Below, in pieces: positions 1 through 8,385 of a stretch of DNA of 14,179 bases. Position 1 is the first letter of the stretch. Every line of letters starts with the position of its first letter. A program made the translations under genes and the position numbers. The stretch comes from JBLHKE01 sp047619485 (GTDB lineage: Bacteria; Verrucomicrobiota; Verrucomicrobiia; Verrucomicrobiales; DEV007), in contig JBLHKE010000109.1 in assembly GCA_047619485.1 (NCBI GenBank), positions 1 through 14,179 on the forward strand, in the 5' to 3' direction. The notes under the pieces are model-generated. The model was not told where the DNA came from, searched no databases, and saw only the letters and a list, made by a program, of their open reading frames with translations.

Positions 1-2935
1 GCCGGGAGTTGAGCTGGTTCGTACCTGAGACCCAGCGCGCGCGGAAACTGATCTGGTAGGTCTTACTGGAGTTGATCGTGACGAAGCTGGCACCTGACTT
101 GAGCGTGGTCTCGGCGGAGTTGTGCATGTGCTCGGTGGAGCCGGAGGCAGAGACGTGGAGCACCTTGTTGCCGGGCGCATCGGGATCGTCGATCACCTCG
201 AAGTGGCGGTGGGTTCCACGCATGCGCCAGAAATTGGCATTGCCAGAACTGAAGTCGCCATTCTGGATCAGCTCGCGCGCCGAACCGGTGCCCGGATCCT
301 CGATCACGCTGACGTCATCGATGAGCAGCTCGCCCTCATCCAACAATCCGAAGATGAACTCGTGATAGTTCCCCGGATCGCTCTGGCCGTTGATCGCGCG
401 GGCGGTGCGCGTGTAGTTGTTCCAGCTGCCGCGCTGCGTCTCCTCGCTGGCCGACCAGGCGTCTCCAATGCTATTGTCCGCGTCCGGGTCGCGTAGTTCG
501 AGGCTCGAGGCGCCACCGTCGGCATTCCCGGGCCAGCGCCCGCCGTCGGAGTAGCGTACCTCGTCCACGGGATTGCTGTTGGCATCGACGAGCCGCAGCC
601 GTTCCCCGGAGCGCGACAGGCCGCCGCTGAATTGGCCGATCACATCGGCCGCTGGATGTTTCGCCGAAAGTGCCGCAGCATCTCTGGCGACGACCAGGTA
701 TCCGCCTGGGGAAAGGCTTGCCCCAGCAGGAAAATCGAAGGCGACGCCATCGCTGAAGCTCCAGCCGCCGAGCTCGATGCTGCGGTCTGCGCTACGATTA
801 TGGAGCTCGATCCAGGTCTCTTCGGATGACCGGAAAGGCTCGCCCGGTATGAACGGAGATATCTCCTGTTGCGCGAGCAACTGCACGCCGAACACCATGT
901 CGCTGCTGCCGGTCGATGACTGGTGGACCTCGACCGAAATCCTGTTAGTCCCCACCGCGAGTGCGCTGGCCGGAGCCGCAATCGATTGCACGGCCGCGTT
1001 GCCCACGCTGGGGGATGATAGCGTCTCAGGGCCGAAGGGGTTCGCGCCAAAATTGAAGCGCCCAAGCTCTGCCCCGTTGAGATAGAACACCGCGCCATCA
1101 TCGATCTGGTGGGTGAGATTGAGCGAGTCGATCACGCCGAACTGCTGCGCGGTTATTTCGAACTCGGCCTCGAAATAATAGGTGACGGTACTCGACGTGT
1201 AGCTGCCGGCCAGATCCGTTGCTAGCGGCACCTCCAACGTACCGCTCTCGCGGCCGATGGGGCCTGCGCCAGAACTCCAGTTACCGCCCGTCGGGTGCGT
1301 TGTCGTTGCCCAGGCGGCAGGCAAGTTTTCGTTGGCGTCGTTGTAGCGCCAAGTCGCACCCCAGTCGAGCAGCATCACCGTATCGAACACCGCAGGCGTA
1401 TCGGGTGATGCGGGCTGCGGCCGCGGGTGGTACATGATCTCGTTGATCACGATGTCGCTCTCGATGCTGAAGGTGTTCGCCGCACCGAATGTCTCCACAT
1501 CCGGATAGAGCCAGCGCCCATCGAACTCCGCCGCCCGGCCGCGCAGCCGCCTAGTGACACGCCGCGCATCGATCAGCTTGCCCTCGGGCGAGTAGAGAAA
1601 CAACCGATCGTTGTCGCCCGGCGCGAAACCCAAAGTGGACTGATCGATCTCGGCGAATCCGCCGGCCTCGACGATTCCGCTGGTGAAGGTCATCGTGCCA
1701 CCCTCCGAAAAACCGAGGCTGTAGCCGGCCAAATTCACCGTAGAGCCGGAGATGTTGGTGAGCTCGAGGCGGAACCCGCCCGCTGCATCGTGGGCGGAGA
1801 ACTCGTTGAAGACGAGGTTGTCGACCACGGCTCCGGGTTCGGCCGGCTCTTCGACGAGCATCGCACGAAGACCGAAGAGCACATCCGAACTGCCGAGCGA
1901 GACCTGGTGGACCTCGACAGAGATCCGGTTCGTCCCGACCACCAGCGATCCGGTCGAGACCCCGATCGGTGCGCTCGGGTTCGGGTCGGAACCATCGAGG
2001 CCGAGGGTCTCAGAGTTAGGCACCCCGGCGGGCATGTCGTCGCGGAAGACTTCGACACCGTTGACGTAGACCACGCCGCCGTCGTCGAACAAGTGCTCGA
2101 TCTTCAGCTGCGTGAGGTTGGCGATCTGCGATTGGGTCAGGGTGAACTCGCGCTCGAAGTAATAGGTGATCACGTCCCGCACCGCCAGCTGCGTCCCGAT
2201 TGCTATCGGTGGAGAATTTTCGAATCCGAGCGGGCCGGCTCCAGACAGCCAGTTGACCCCGATGGTGTGCGCGTCGTCCTCCCATCCCACTGCCTGAGCG
2301 TCGGTCTCGTTGTAGCGCCACACCGCATCCCAATCGAAGAGTCGGGTTTCGATCTCCACCGGCGGCGCACCGGCGAGCGGGAAATTGGCGGCGCCAGGCG
2401 TCCCGCCGATCTCGCGTGAGGCGACCCAGTTTGCCGGCCGGTTGTCGGCGGTTCCCTGGTCGCGTTTGGTGAGCGTTGCCCCGGAGCCATCCGCTCCCAC
2501 CGGCCAGTCGCCGGAGTCGCCGTATGACAGGCTATTCATCGTTCGCCCGTCGCGGTTCTCGATGCGCACGATCTCACCACCATTGTTAAGTGAACCGACG
2601 AACGGGCCGAGCGCTCCTTTGCCGGCGAGTTTTGCATTGGCGGGATTGGCTGCCACCAGCAGGAAGCCGTGTCCATCGACCACCGTGCCCTCGGGGAAAT
2701 CAAAATCGACCCCGCCGCGCAATCGCCAGCCGGAAACGTCGACATTGACCCCGTTCAGGTTGTGGAACTCAATCCACTCGGTGTCTGCTAAGTCGTCGGC
2801 CGGATTATAATGCAACTCGTTGAAGACGAGGATGCTGTCAGCAAAGGAATACGCTTTCTGCGGGAGGAGCAGCACAAAGGACGCCAGCGTGAAGATGGCG
2901 ATCCGGGAAATGGAAGAGGCTAAGGGGATTTGCAT
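1..2935 (-). CDS. Giant exported lamin-tail-domain / galactose-binding-like protein, N-terminal part (runs off left edge)
   Basis: I checked the frame codon by codon from the ATG at 2935 to the window edge: 978 codons with no stop. Residues 1-31 form a Sec signal peptide (hydrophobic IAIFTLASFVLLL, then QKAYSFA). Domains: LTD1 about 33-180 (FNELHYNPADD, EWIEFHN, closing GTPGAANF); a beta-sandwich galactose-binding-like domain about 190-358 (DDGGVVYVNG, GTNRISVEVHQ); LTD2 about 368-488; a third LTD that starts at about 493 (VINEIMYHP) but is split by a second galactose-binding-like domain (about 518-688, IDDGAVFYLNG) before resuming with EETWIELHNRS (about 700-840); then a CBM-like beta-sandwich from about 865 (ELIQNGDFSSG, TYQISFRARW). 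Such proteins are exported and often carry CotH or other modules further on. The C-terminus lies outside the window, so the function is unknown. Surface adhesion or polymer binding is inference. No Shine-Dalgarno precedes the start. Confidence 0.9.
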   Translation of the reverse strand, partial: MQIPLASSISRIAIFTLASFVLLLPQKAYSFADSILVFNELHYNPADDLADTEWIEFHNLNGVNVDVSGWRLRGGVDFDFPEGTVVDGHGFLLVAANPANAKLAGKGALGPFVGSLNNGGEIVRIENRDGRTMNSLSYGDSGDWPVGADGSGATLTKRDQGTADNRPANWVASREIGGTPGAANFPLAGAPPVEIETRLFDWDAVWRYNETDAQAVGWEDDAHTIGVNWLSGAGPLGFENSPPIAIGTQLAVRDVITYYFEREFTLTQSQIANLTQLKIEHLFDDGGVVYVNGVEVFRDDMPAGVPNSETLGLDGSDPNPSAPIGVSTGSLVVGTNRISVEVHQVSLGSSDVLFGLRAMLVEEPAEPGAVVDNLVFNEFSAHDAAGGFRLELTNISGSTVNLAGYSLGFSEGGTMTFTSGIVEAGGFAEIDQSTLGFAPGDNDRLFLYSPEGKLIDARRVTRRLRGRAAEFDGRWLYPDVETFGAANTFSIESDIVINEIMYHPRPQPASPDTPAVFDTVMLLDWGATWRYNDANENLPAAWATTTHPTGGNWSSGAGPIGRESGTLEVPLATDLAGSYTSSTVTYYFEAEFEITAQQFGVIDSLNLTHQIDDGAVFYLNGAELGRFNFGANPFGPETLSSPSVGNAAVQSIAAPASALAVGTNRISVEVHQSSTGSSDMVFGVQLLAQQEISPFIPGEPFRSSEETWIELHNRSADRSIELGGWSFSDGVAFDFPAGASLSPGGYLVVARDAAALSAKHPAADVIGQFSGGLSRSGERLRLVDANSNPVDEVRYSDGGRWPGNADGGASSLELRDPDADNSIGDAWSASEETQRGSWNNYTRTARAINGQSDPGNYHEFIFGLLDEGELLIDDVSVIEDPGTGSARELIQNGDFSSGNANFWRMRGTHRHFEVIDDPDAPGNKVLHVSASGSTEHMHNSAETTLKSGASFVTINSSKTYQISFRARWVSGTNQLNSR

Positions 2936-2980
2936 GGGAATCCGAAGATAGTAGCGCGAAATTGTGCTTTTGGAAATACC

Positions 2981-2999
2981 CGGACAAGAGGATCCGGTC
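2981..2999 (-). promoter_or_regulatory. Candidate upstream stem-loop, copy 1
   Basis: On the plus strand this reads CGGACAAGAGGATCCGGTC. It matches 5082-5100 at 17 of 19 positions. Including 2980, it forms a CCGGA/TCCGG inverted repeat around an 8-nt loop. It lies about 46 nt upstream of the LTD gene start. Function is not known; operator or leader hairpin is inference. Confidence 0.3.
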
Positions 3000-3091
3000 G
3001 CCGAGACTTGGCTAATGAACACGACTCCGCATGGTAGGCTATGAAAGGAAGTTCATTTCGAGCACCGGGCTGTCGGGCATAGCGAGGTAGG

Positions 3092-3178
3092 ATGAAAAAG
3101 TTAGCGATGGTGGGTGGCTGCCTCTTGCCCTGCGGTAGCCTTGGGTTGAGCGCCTTGCAGTTCCGGAGTCGATCGACT
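3092..3178 (+). pseudogene. Possible truncated 5' end of an exported-protein gene, cut by the IS fragment
   Basis: An ATG at 3092 has a GAGG four bases upstream and opens a signal-peptide-like stretch: MKKLAMVGGC followed by LLPCGSLGLSALQ, i.e. KK then a hydrophobic run. Beyond about 3178 the same frame only reads transposase DNA out of frame and ends at 3451 with no domain. Either a real gene lost all but its first codons when the mobile element arrived, or this is a chance ORF. The first 29 codons are all that could be native. Confidence 0.25.
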
Positions 3179-3720
3179 GGAGGTGTGGACATTGAGAGGG
3201 CTTGTGCGCTACCACGTGCTGTTCGCGGTGCGGTTCTCGACCCGGAAGGTGAACATCGCCGCGATCGTCCTCAAGCCCGACGGCGAGTGGATGAAGCAGG
3301 TCGGGCGAAACCTGACCGACTGCGTGGACGGTTTCCCACGCGGGTGCCGGTACCTAATCCACGATCGGTCGACGCTGTTCACGAAAGAGTTCCTGTCGAT
3401 CCTCGAAAGTGCCGGGGTGAAGTCGGTGCGCCTGCCTCCACGGTCTCCTAATCTGAACTCTTTCGCGAAAAGATTTGTACGATCGATCAAGTCGGAGTGA
3501 TTGGAGCGGATGATACTGATTGGTGAGGGATCTCTGCGTAGAGCGACCGCTCAGTTCTGCGAGCACTATCACGGAGAGCGGAACCATCAGGGGCTGGAGA
3601 ACGAGATCATCGACCCGGACTTCGGTTCGGGCGGTGAGGGTGAGGTGCGATGCCGCGAGCGGCTTGGAGGACTGCTGCGCTACTACCGGGATGCCGCATG
3701 AAATGTAGGCGATTCGAGTT
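3179..3720 (+). mobile_element. Remnant of an insertion sequence (right-hand part only)
   Basis: Transposase similarity begins abruptly at about 3180, with the N-terminal half of the gene and the left end of the element missing. It continues to the normal-looking transposase C-terminus at 3701. I could not identify a matching pair of terminal inverted repeats or a target-site duplication, as expected if the left end is deleted. The right boundary is approximate. The sequence just past the stop (GTTTTCGGACACTACGC, around 3717-3733) may belong to the old right end. Confidence 0.7.
3180..3701 (+). pseudogene. Truncated, inactivated rve/DDE integrase-type transposase
   Basis: One frame reads EVWTLRGLVRYHVLF, then RNLTDCVDGF, CRYLIHDRSTLF, RLPPRSPNLNSF, stop, LERMILIGEGSLRRA, HYHGERNHQGL, RERLGGLLRYYRDAA. 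This is the C-terminal integrase core of a transposase with an IS481/IS3-like DDE core. Four lesions are visible. The N-terminal part, including the first catalytic Asp, is absent. The second Asp is kept (HDRS, 3363-3365). The position of the catalytic Glu (usual NAFAERF) is Lys (AAA, 3468-3470; one G-to-A change from GAA). An in-frame TGA at 3498-3500 stands where the family usually has Cys (IKEECL). About 173 codons remain, roughly half of a usual protein. The gene is dead. Confidence 0.88.
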
Positions 3721-3759
3721 TTCGGACACTACGCGATCGGAGCCATCCGGATCATCGCC

Positions 3760-5064
3760 TCACTCCAACTCCTTCACGAAGATATTCGCGAACTGCAGTG
3801 GGTTCCCGTGGTGCTGGAAGGCAAGCTTGCCTTGCGGCTTCACGCCGGGGAGCTGGGCCTCGTGCAGAACGACTTTCCCGTTCAAAACCACAGTGAGGCG
3901 GTCGCCCTTCACGGTGATGACGAAACGGTTCCACTTCCCGATCGGCTTGTCAGCAAAGACTCGTGGCGTCAGCGCGGCGCGGATCGGGAGCGGCTGGCTC
4001 CTGTCGGTGCGGATCCCGTAGACTTCGCCCGAACCGATCGGCCAGTTCCAGAGATTGACTTGCGTGCGCCCCTCTCCGCGCAGGAAGATCCCGCTGTCGA
4101 CTTCGACGATTTCTACGGTCACTCCCTTCCTATCGGCGCCCACCTTTTGCAGGCCGTTCGGTAGGAGATCCGGCTGGTTGCGCTTGCCGCTGTCGCCGGT
4201 CCAGCGCCAGTCTGCCACCACCGTGAAATCCTTGTATTCCTTCTCGGTCCACAGGTCGCCGCTCTTGCCGTCGTAGTCCAGGATCCAACCATCTTTGGGC
4301 ATCCAGTGTCCCACGTTTTTCTCTTCCTTCACAAATCCCTGCAGCGACTTCCCGTCGAAGAGCTGGGTGAACCCGAGACCGGCGAGCGCGTCGTCAGCCT
4401 TGCCCGCAGGCTGGTACCAGGCATCTTTCTGATCCTCGGCAAAGCTCAGCTCCGCGATGCGCATCTTGCGGACCCGGATCACGTCGCCATGCCCCGCAAA
4501 ACAAATGTGTCCGCTGCGGCGTTTTGCGCCAGAGTGCTTCGCGTGCGACTTGTTCAGCTCATCCAGGTTGGCATCGGTGATGCAGACCCCGTTCAGCTCG
4601 ACAGTCACGCGCGGTCCGCGGCAGGTAACGCGTTGGGAGTTCCACTCGCCCACCGGCTTGAGGTGGCCACGCAGGGCCGGCTCCAAGGTGTAAAGCGATC
4701 CATGGAACTGGTAGTCTTTAAGGTTCTTGTACTTGTCCGCGGTGTTGTCTAGGATCTGCAGTTCCATCCCCGTGGAGGATGGGTTCCCGTGCCCCGGGTA
4801 GTGGATTCCCAGGCCGTTGTTCGCGCCCGGAGTCAGCTGGAATTCAAACTCCAGAATGTAGTCCGCATACTTCTTATCGGTCATGAGGTTCGAGCACTTC
4901 GGCGTCGACTCGATCACGCCGTCCTTCACCAGATAACCATTCTTCTCGCGCTCCCCGGCCGCCCCGAAGTTCGTGAAGTCCTTGCCGTTGAAGAGTGTCT
5001 CCCAGCCCGCCTGGGCTGAAAGGGAGGAAGCGAAAAACAGAATTGCTAAAGTGCGCATGACCAT
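3760..5064 (-). CDS. Exported tandem DUF1080 (3-keto-disaccharide hydrolase-like) protein
   Basis: 434 residues. Residues 1-19 are a signal peptide (LAILFFASSLSAQA), so it acts outside the cytoplasm. It has two concanavalin-like DUF1080 domains. Domain 1 is about 20-208 (GWETLFNGKDF, NNGLGIHYPGHG at 82-93, TGMELQILDN, then ELNGVCITD). Domain 2 is about 230-434 (GFTQLFDGKSLQGF, VEIVEVDSGIFLRG, VNLWNWPIGSGEVYG, VVLNGKVVLHEA). The domains belong to visibly different subgroups of the family. PF06439 is named for hydrolysis of 3-keto-glycosides, but most members are uncharacterised, so glycan or sugar-derivative processing is only likely. Start: ATG at 5064 with a second ATG two codons on; no Shine-Dalgarno favours either. 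It lies 176 bp after the HzsA-like gene, same strand, possibly in one transcript. Convergent with the transposase remnant; no clear terminator. Confidence 0.9.
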   Translation of the reverse strand: MVMRTLAILFFASSLSAQAGWETLFNGKDFTNFGAAGEREKNGYLVKDGVIESTPKCSNLMTDKKYADYILEFEFQLTPGANNGLGIHYPGHGNPSSTGMELQILDNTADKYKNLKDYQFHGSLYTLEPALRGHLKPVGEWNSQRVTCRGPRVTVELNGVCITDANLDELNKSHAKHSGAKRRSGHICFAGHGDVIRVRKMRIAELSFAEDQKDAWYQPAGKADDALAGLGFTQLFDGKSLQGFVKEEKNVGHWMPKDGWILDYDGKSGDLWTEKEYKDFTVVADWRWTGDSGKRNQPDLLPNGLQKVGADRKGVTVEIVEVDSGIFLRGEGRTQVNLWNWPIGSGEVYGIRTDRSQPLPIRAALTPRVFADKPIGKWNRFVITVKGDRLTVVLNGKVVLHEAQLPGVKPQGKLAFQHHGNPLQFANIFVKELE

Positions 5065-5081
5065 GGGTTTGGTTTTGTGGG

Positions 5082-5100
5082 CGGACGAGAGGATCCGATC
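5082..5100 (-). promoter_or_regulatory. Candidate upstream stem-loop, copy 2
   Basis: On the plus strand this reads CGGACGAGAGGATCCGATC, matching copy 1 (2981-2999) at 17 of 19 positions. CGGA and TCCG arms flank the 8-nt loop CGAGAGGA. It is about 18 nt upstream of the DUF1080 start, so in the leader or core promoter. The rest of the 5065-5240 intergenic region shows nothing else I can support, including no clear terminator. Confidence 0.3.
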
Positions 5101-5240
5101 CTTTTCGCTGATTTAGTCTCGAATTCGACGGGAGGACAAGCCTGAACTGAGCTGGATGGGAGATTCCCGGGTCGCATCGACGGGCTCGATAGGCAGTCGG
5201 GGCAACCGAAGCGGTCGCCCTACAATTCGCCTCCGTCGCC

Positions 5241-8200
5241 TTATTTCGTTTTCTCCTGTGAAGGACTGATGCGGATGGTCCTATCGATTTTGGTCACGTT
5301 CCCCTGGCGATCTTTAATCGAAAGGGTGAGCATGCCTCCCGCGAGCTGTTTGATCGGCTTCGACAATTTCATTTCCCAAATGCCAGACGACTTCGATTTG
5401 AATTTCGACGCGAGATTTTCGTCGGCAGCGACTGAGTCGATCTCGAAGTCTGCCGTGACCGTAAAACTCTCCATGTCTAGGCCGGTGCCATAGTCGTGCA
5501 TGCCGAGGAGGATGCGGTCGAATTTCGCGTTTTGTCCCGACTGCGGATGAGCCAGTGTTAGGGTTGGGCGTTGGTCATCGAGCGCCCAGCCGCGCGGCGC
5601 GGCGTCTGGCTGATTCGGGTCATACGTTAGATCGATCGGGCAACCGAGGTCGACCCAACGCACGAGGGTCAGCCGGTCTTCGTCGCTCAGCGGTTGGACC
5701 TTGCCTTCCTTCACCGCCTTGGCGGGCGGCATGATACTGCCGGTGTAGCCGACGTGCGAGCGCTCGTGGTTCTGGGGCGTCGCCTCAACTGGCTGGCCGT
5801 GGTGGTGCAGCGAGGTCGGATCGCCCGGCTCTTTCTCGTAGGGGAAATCATCGTTCTGCCAGCCATCAAGCCGGCGGCCAAAGATTTTCCAAATTAGGAG
5901 GCTGCGTCGCGACTGCATCTGGCGCACGTAGCGCGACGCCGCCAGCTTGGTCCAGCCATGGCGGTGGATGGGCTTGTGCCCCCACTTGCCCTTGGCGTCT
6001 GCGGCGAGCCGGGCGTAACTGGTGGGAAGCGAAAGGTCAAAACCGAGCCCGGCCGGATTGTGCGCTTTGACGATGCTGTCGTCGTCGAGCACCAGCTTGC
6101 CAGCCGGTTCATCGCGCTCCTTCGAATGACAGGCGACGCAACTGCGCGCGAAGATCGGTTTCACGTCGCGGAAGTATTCGACCGTCTGCACGCCCTTCTC
6201 GTAGCGGAGCCCCGACTTGCCGGCGGCATCCCACTTCCGCTTCGACTGGTCGTGCGCCTTGGTGGTGAGCAGTGGGGTCTTCTTCGTCAAGTCGAAGAGC
6301 TTGTAGTCAGGACGTGCCGCTGCGGTCAGCGAAAAGTCGGTCGGCGCTTGGCTATGGGCGTGGCAGCCGCCGCAGTCATTGCGGATCTCGCCGGGACGCA
6401 GCTGGTGCCAGCTCTGCGATGAGTTCAAGACCATGCCGTCCTTGTTGAGGGTTTGAAACGTCCAAGCCACGTCGGCGGGAATTTTCGCGAGGAAGCTGGT
6501 GTCGGGATTGCTGTCGGGGTCGAGCGGCTGCTTGTCTCCATCGAATTTCCGCACCGGAATTTCTCCCAGGATCCGCATGCGCTCGCGGCCATGGTTGTAG
6601 TATTGGCGGCCTCCCTTGGGGCGCGTTTCGCTCGTCGGTTCGAGCAGCAACAATCGGATCGCGTGAATCTCCTCGTTTTCGTAGAGCCCGGCGTCGGCTC
6701 CCTGCACCGACCAGTTGTGCGAGCTGTCATGGCCGCGGGCGCCGGTGCGGTCTTTCTCTTCGGCAAACGACGCGGTCACGCTTCCTTGCGCGACTCGGCC
6801 ATAGGGATAGCTTTCGCGTTTGTAGAGGCTCGACGATCCGACCAGGCCGAACGGAGACCCTTCAGGCAGATGCGGCGAACGGGTGCCATCGTTTGCCAGC
6901 AGGGGGATGTGTCGCGGTTCGTCGACTCCATAGATGCGTTTGTAGGGCACCAGCGCCCGCGGCCACTGCTCGTGATAGTTCGGGTCGTTCTTGATAAGCA
7001 GCATCTGCGCCGGTTCGTCGATTGGCTGGCCCGCCTTGATGAGATAGAGGCCGCTGTCGAACGCCGGCGTGTGTTTGGTGTAACTATTGAGTGAGCCGGG
7101 CGAGTAGGCCGCGAGCACGTGGTTATCGGGCGCAGCCGCAGGATGGGTGAATTTGCCAACGCGCGGCGAGGCCTTGTCCGCCGGGTCAGATGGCGACGAC
7201 GGCCAGTCGCCTTTGAGGACAAATGGCGTCAGCGAGTCGAGCCCGTAGGGGCTGAAGGGGAACTGGATGTAGATGCCGCGGCCGTCGGCGTGGCGGCTGT
7301 GACGGACGCGGGCGTTGCGCTGGTCCGGCTTGTAGCCGGGGCCAAACCCCGCGTAACCATCGGCTGGGCGAATTGGAAATCTCAGCAGGGTGCCGAAGCC
7401 GAAATTGTTCAGGTTGTAATACGATTCGACCACGATGTCTTCGTTGCTGAGCTGGGTCTGAAAGTGGAGCGAATCGGCGGTGCCGTTGCCGATTTCGAAG
7501 GCGCTCATGAGCGGGCCCCAGCGTGTGCCGTCGGGGTTGATCGACCAGACACCCCACAGGTGATGACTGCGCAGGCCCTGGGATTCGAGCGAACTGAACA
7601 TCAGCCGGCCATCCTTGAGGATCACGGGGTGGAGTGCCATGCCGAGATTGAGATGGCCGATGCAGTCGATGTTGCGGCTGTTACCATCTTCGTCGATCGG
7701 GTGGTCGTCGATGGTGAAGAGTTGAAGTGCGAGAGCGTTCGGGGCGTAGCCGGGGTTCGTCGCCTTGAAGACGTTGCGGTCGCTGACGAACGCCACCCGC
7801 CCGCCGGGCAAGGGACAGGGGCCGAGGTTGTAAACGCCCCACGCTGGCAGCGGTGTTTTCGTCCAATCGGCCACCCCGGTATTGGGCGTGAACTTTTGTG
7901 AGGTGAGCTGCACGATCTTGCGCGTCTTGACGCTGACTTTGTAGATGTCCGAGCCCTTGTGCCCGAGGGCATCGTGCATCTTGGCGTAGTAGACCCACTG
8001 GCCGTCGAACGAAACCTGCGGATCGGCGATCGATTCCTTTTCGTTCACCGGGACGAGGACATCCTCCTTGCCGTCCGGGTAGAGGATCACCAGATCCGCC
8101 CCAGGCTCCATTGTACGCGGGTCGCCGACTTCGGCCCAGCGCGACTTGCCATCGGGCGAAGAGCGCGGGGCTCGCACGTAGACGATCGGGAAGTCGTACT

Positions 8201-8363
8201 TCACGGTGTCGTCGCTGCTGATGTGTGGCACATCCATCTTGAGCGGGCCAAGGAAGGGCCGTGGCTGTTTTTGTTGCGCGCTTGCGAGCGGCGCGCATAA
8301 GCCCAAACAAGCGAATACCAGGCCAATCGTGAGAACAACGAGAACTGTGGAGGGTTTGTTCAT
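5241..8363 (-). CDS. Exported HzsA-like beta-propeller / two-heme c-type cytochrome protein
   Basis: 1040 residues from the ATG at 8363. The open frame extends 24 codons further up (ATG 8435), but that would overlap the upstream gene by about 50 bp and put low-complexity residues before the signal peptide (MNKPSTVLVV... ASAQQ), so 8363 is preferred. Residues about 40-600 hold TolB/WD40-like repeats (DPQVSFDGQWVYYAKM, GGRVAFVSDRN, KDGRLMFSSLES), resembling the propeller domain of the hydrazine synthase alpha subunit. Two covalent heme c motifs follow: C664-GG-C667-H668 and C742-VA-C745-H746. The second begins a cytochrome-like domain that closes with IMPPAKA (Met878, likely distal ligand) and LSDEDRLTLVRWVDLGCPID. 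Residues about 930-1040 look like an Ig-like beta domain. Real hydrazine synthesis is very unlikely here: no HzsB/HzsC partners are visible, and such paralogs are widespread in PVC bacteria. An extracytoplasmic redox or binding role is inference. Confidence 0.88.
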   Translation of the reverse strand: MNKPSTVLVVLTIGLVFACLGLCAPLASAQQKQPRPFLGPLKMDVPHISSDDTVKYDFPIVYVRAPRSSPDGKSRWAEVGDPRTMEPGADLVILYPDGKEDVLVPVNEKESIADPQVSFDGQWVYYAKMHDALGHKGSDIYKVSVKTRKIVQLTSQKFTPNTGVADWTKTPLPAWGVYNLGPCPLPGGRVAFVSDRNVFKATNPGYAPNALALQLFTIDDHPIDEDGNSRNIDCIGHLNLGMALHPVILKDGRLMFSSLESQGLRSHHLWGVWSINPDGTRWGPLMSAFEIGNGTADSLHFQTQLSNEDIVVESYYNLNNFGFGTLLRFPIRPADGYAGFGPGYKPDQRNARVRHSRHADGRGIYIQFPFSPYGLDSLTPFVLKGDWPSSPSDPADKASPRVGKFTHPAAAPDNHVLAAYSPGSLNSYTKHTPAFDSGLYLIKAGQPIDEPAQMLLIKNDPNYHEQWPRALVPYKRIYGVDEPRHIPLLANDGTRSPHLPEGSPFGLVGSSSLYKRESYPYGRVAQGSVTASFAEEKDRTGARGHDSSHNWSVQGADAGLYENEEIHAIRLLLLEPTSETRPKGGRQYYNHGRERMRILGEIPVRKFDGDKQPLDPDSNPDTSFLAKIPADVAWTFQTLNKDGMVLNSSQSWHQLRPGEIRNDCGGCHAHSQAPTDFSLTAAARPDYKLFDLTKKTPLLTTKAHDQSKRKWDAAGKSGLRYEKGVQTVEYFRDVKPIFARSCVACHSKERDEPAGKLVLDDDSIVKAHNPAGLGFDLSLPTSYARLAADAKGKWGHKPIHRHGWTKLAASRYVRQMQSRRSLLIWKIFGRRLDGWQNDDFPYEKEPGDPTSLHHHGQPVEATPQNHERSHVGYTGSIMPPAKAVKEGKVQPLSDEDRLTLVRWVDLGCPIDLTYDPNQPDAAPRGWALDDQRPTLTLAHPQSGQNAKFDRILLGMHDYGTGLDMESFTVTADFEIDSVAADENLASKFKSKSSGIWEMKLSKPIKQLAGGMLTLSIKDRQGNVTKIDRTIRISPSQEKTK

Positions 8364-8385
8364 GGCGGAGGATGGAGGGGGTGAA

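Noticed and set aside
1427..2419. 330-codon plus-strand ORF
   Set aside because: It is the exact antisense of the LTD gene codons (same triplet phase), a common by-product of high GC. Its protein has no domain.
3498..3500. TGA in the transposase as a second selenocysteine codon, since the family often has Cys here
   Set aside because: The catalytic Glu is already Lys, the N-terminus is missing, this Cys is not a redox-site residue, and I see no GGU-loop hairpin right after it. A plain nonsense mutation is simpler.
5241..8363. Assignment as true hydrazine synthase subunit HzsA
   Set aside because: No HzsB/HzsC partners or other anammox genes are visible, and the heme-to-propeller order differs. 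Similarity is at the level of a shared propeller/cytochrome family.
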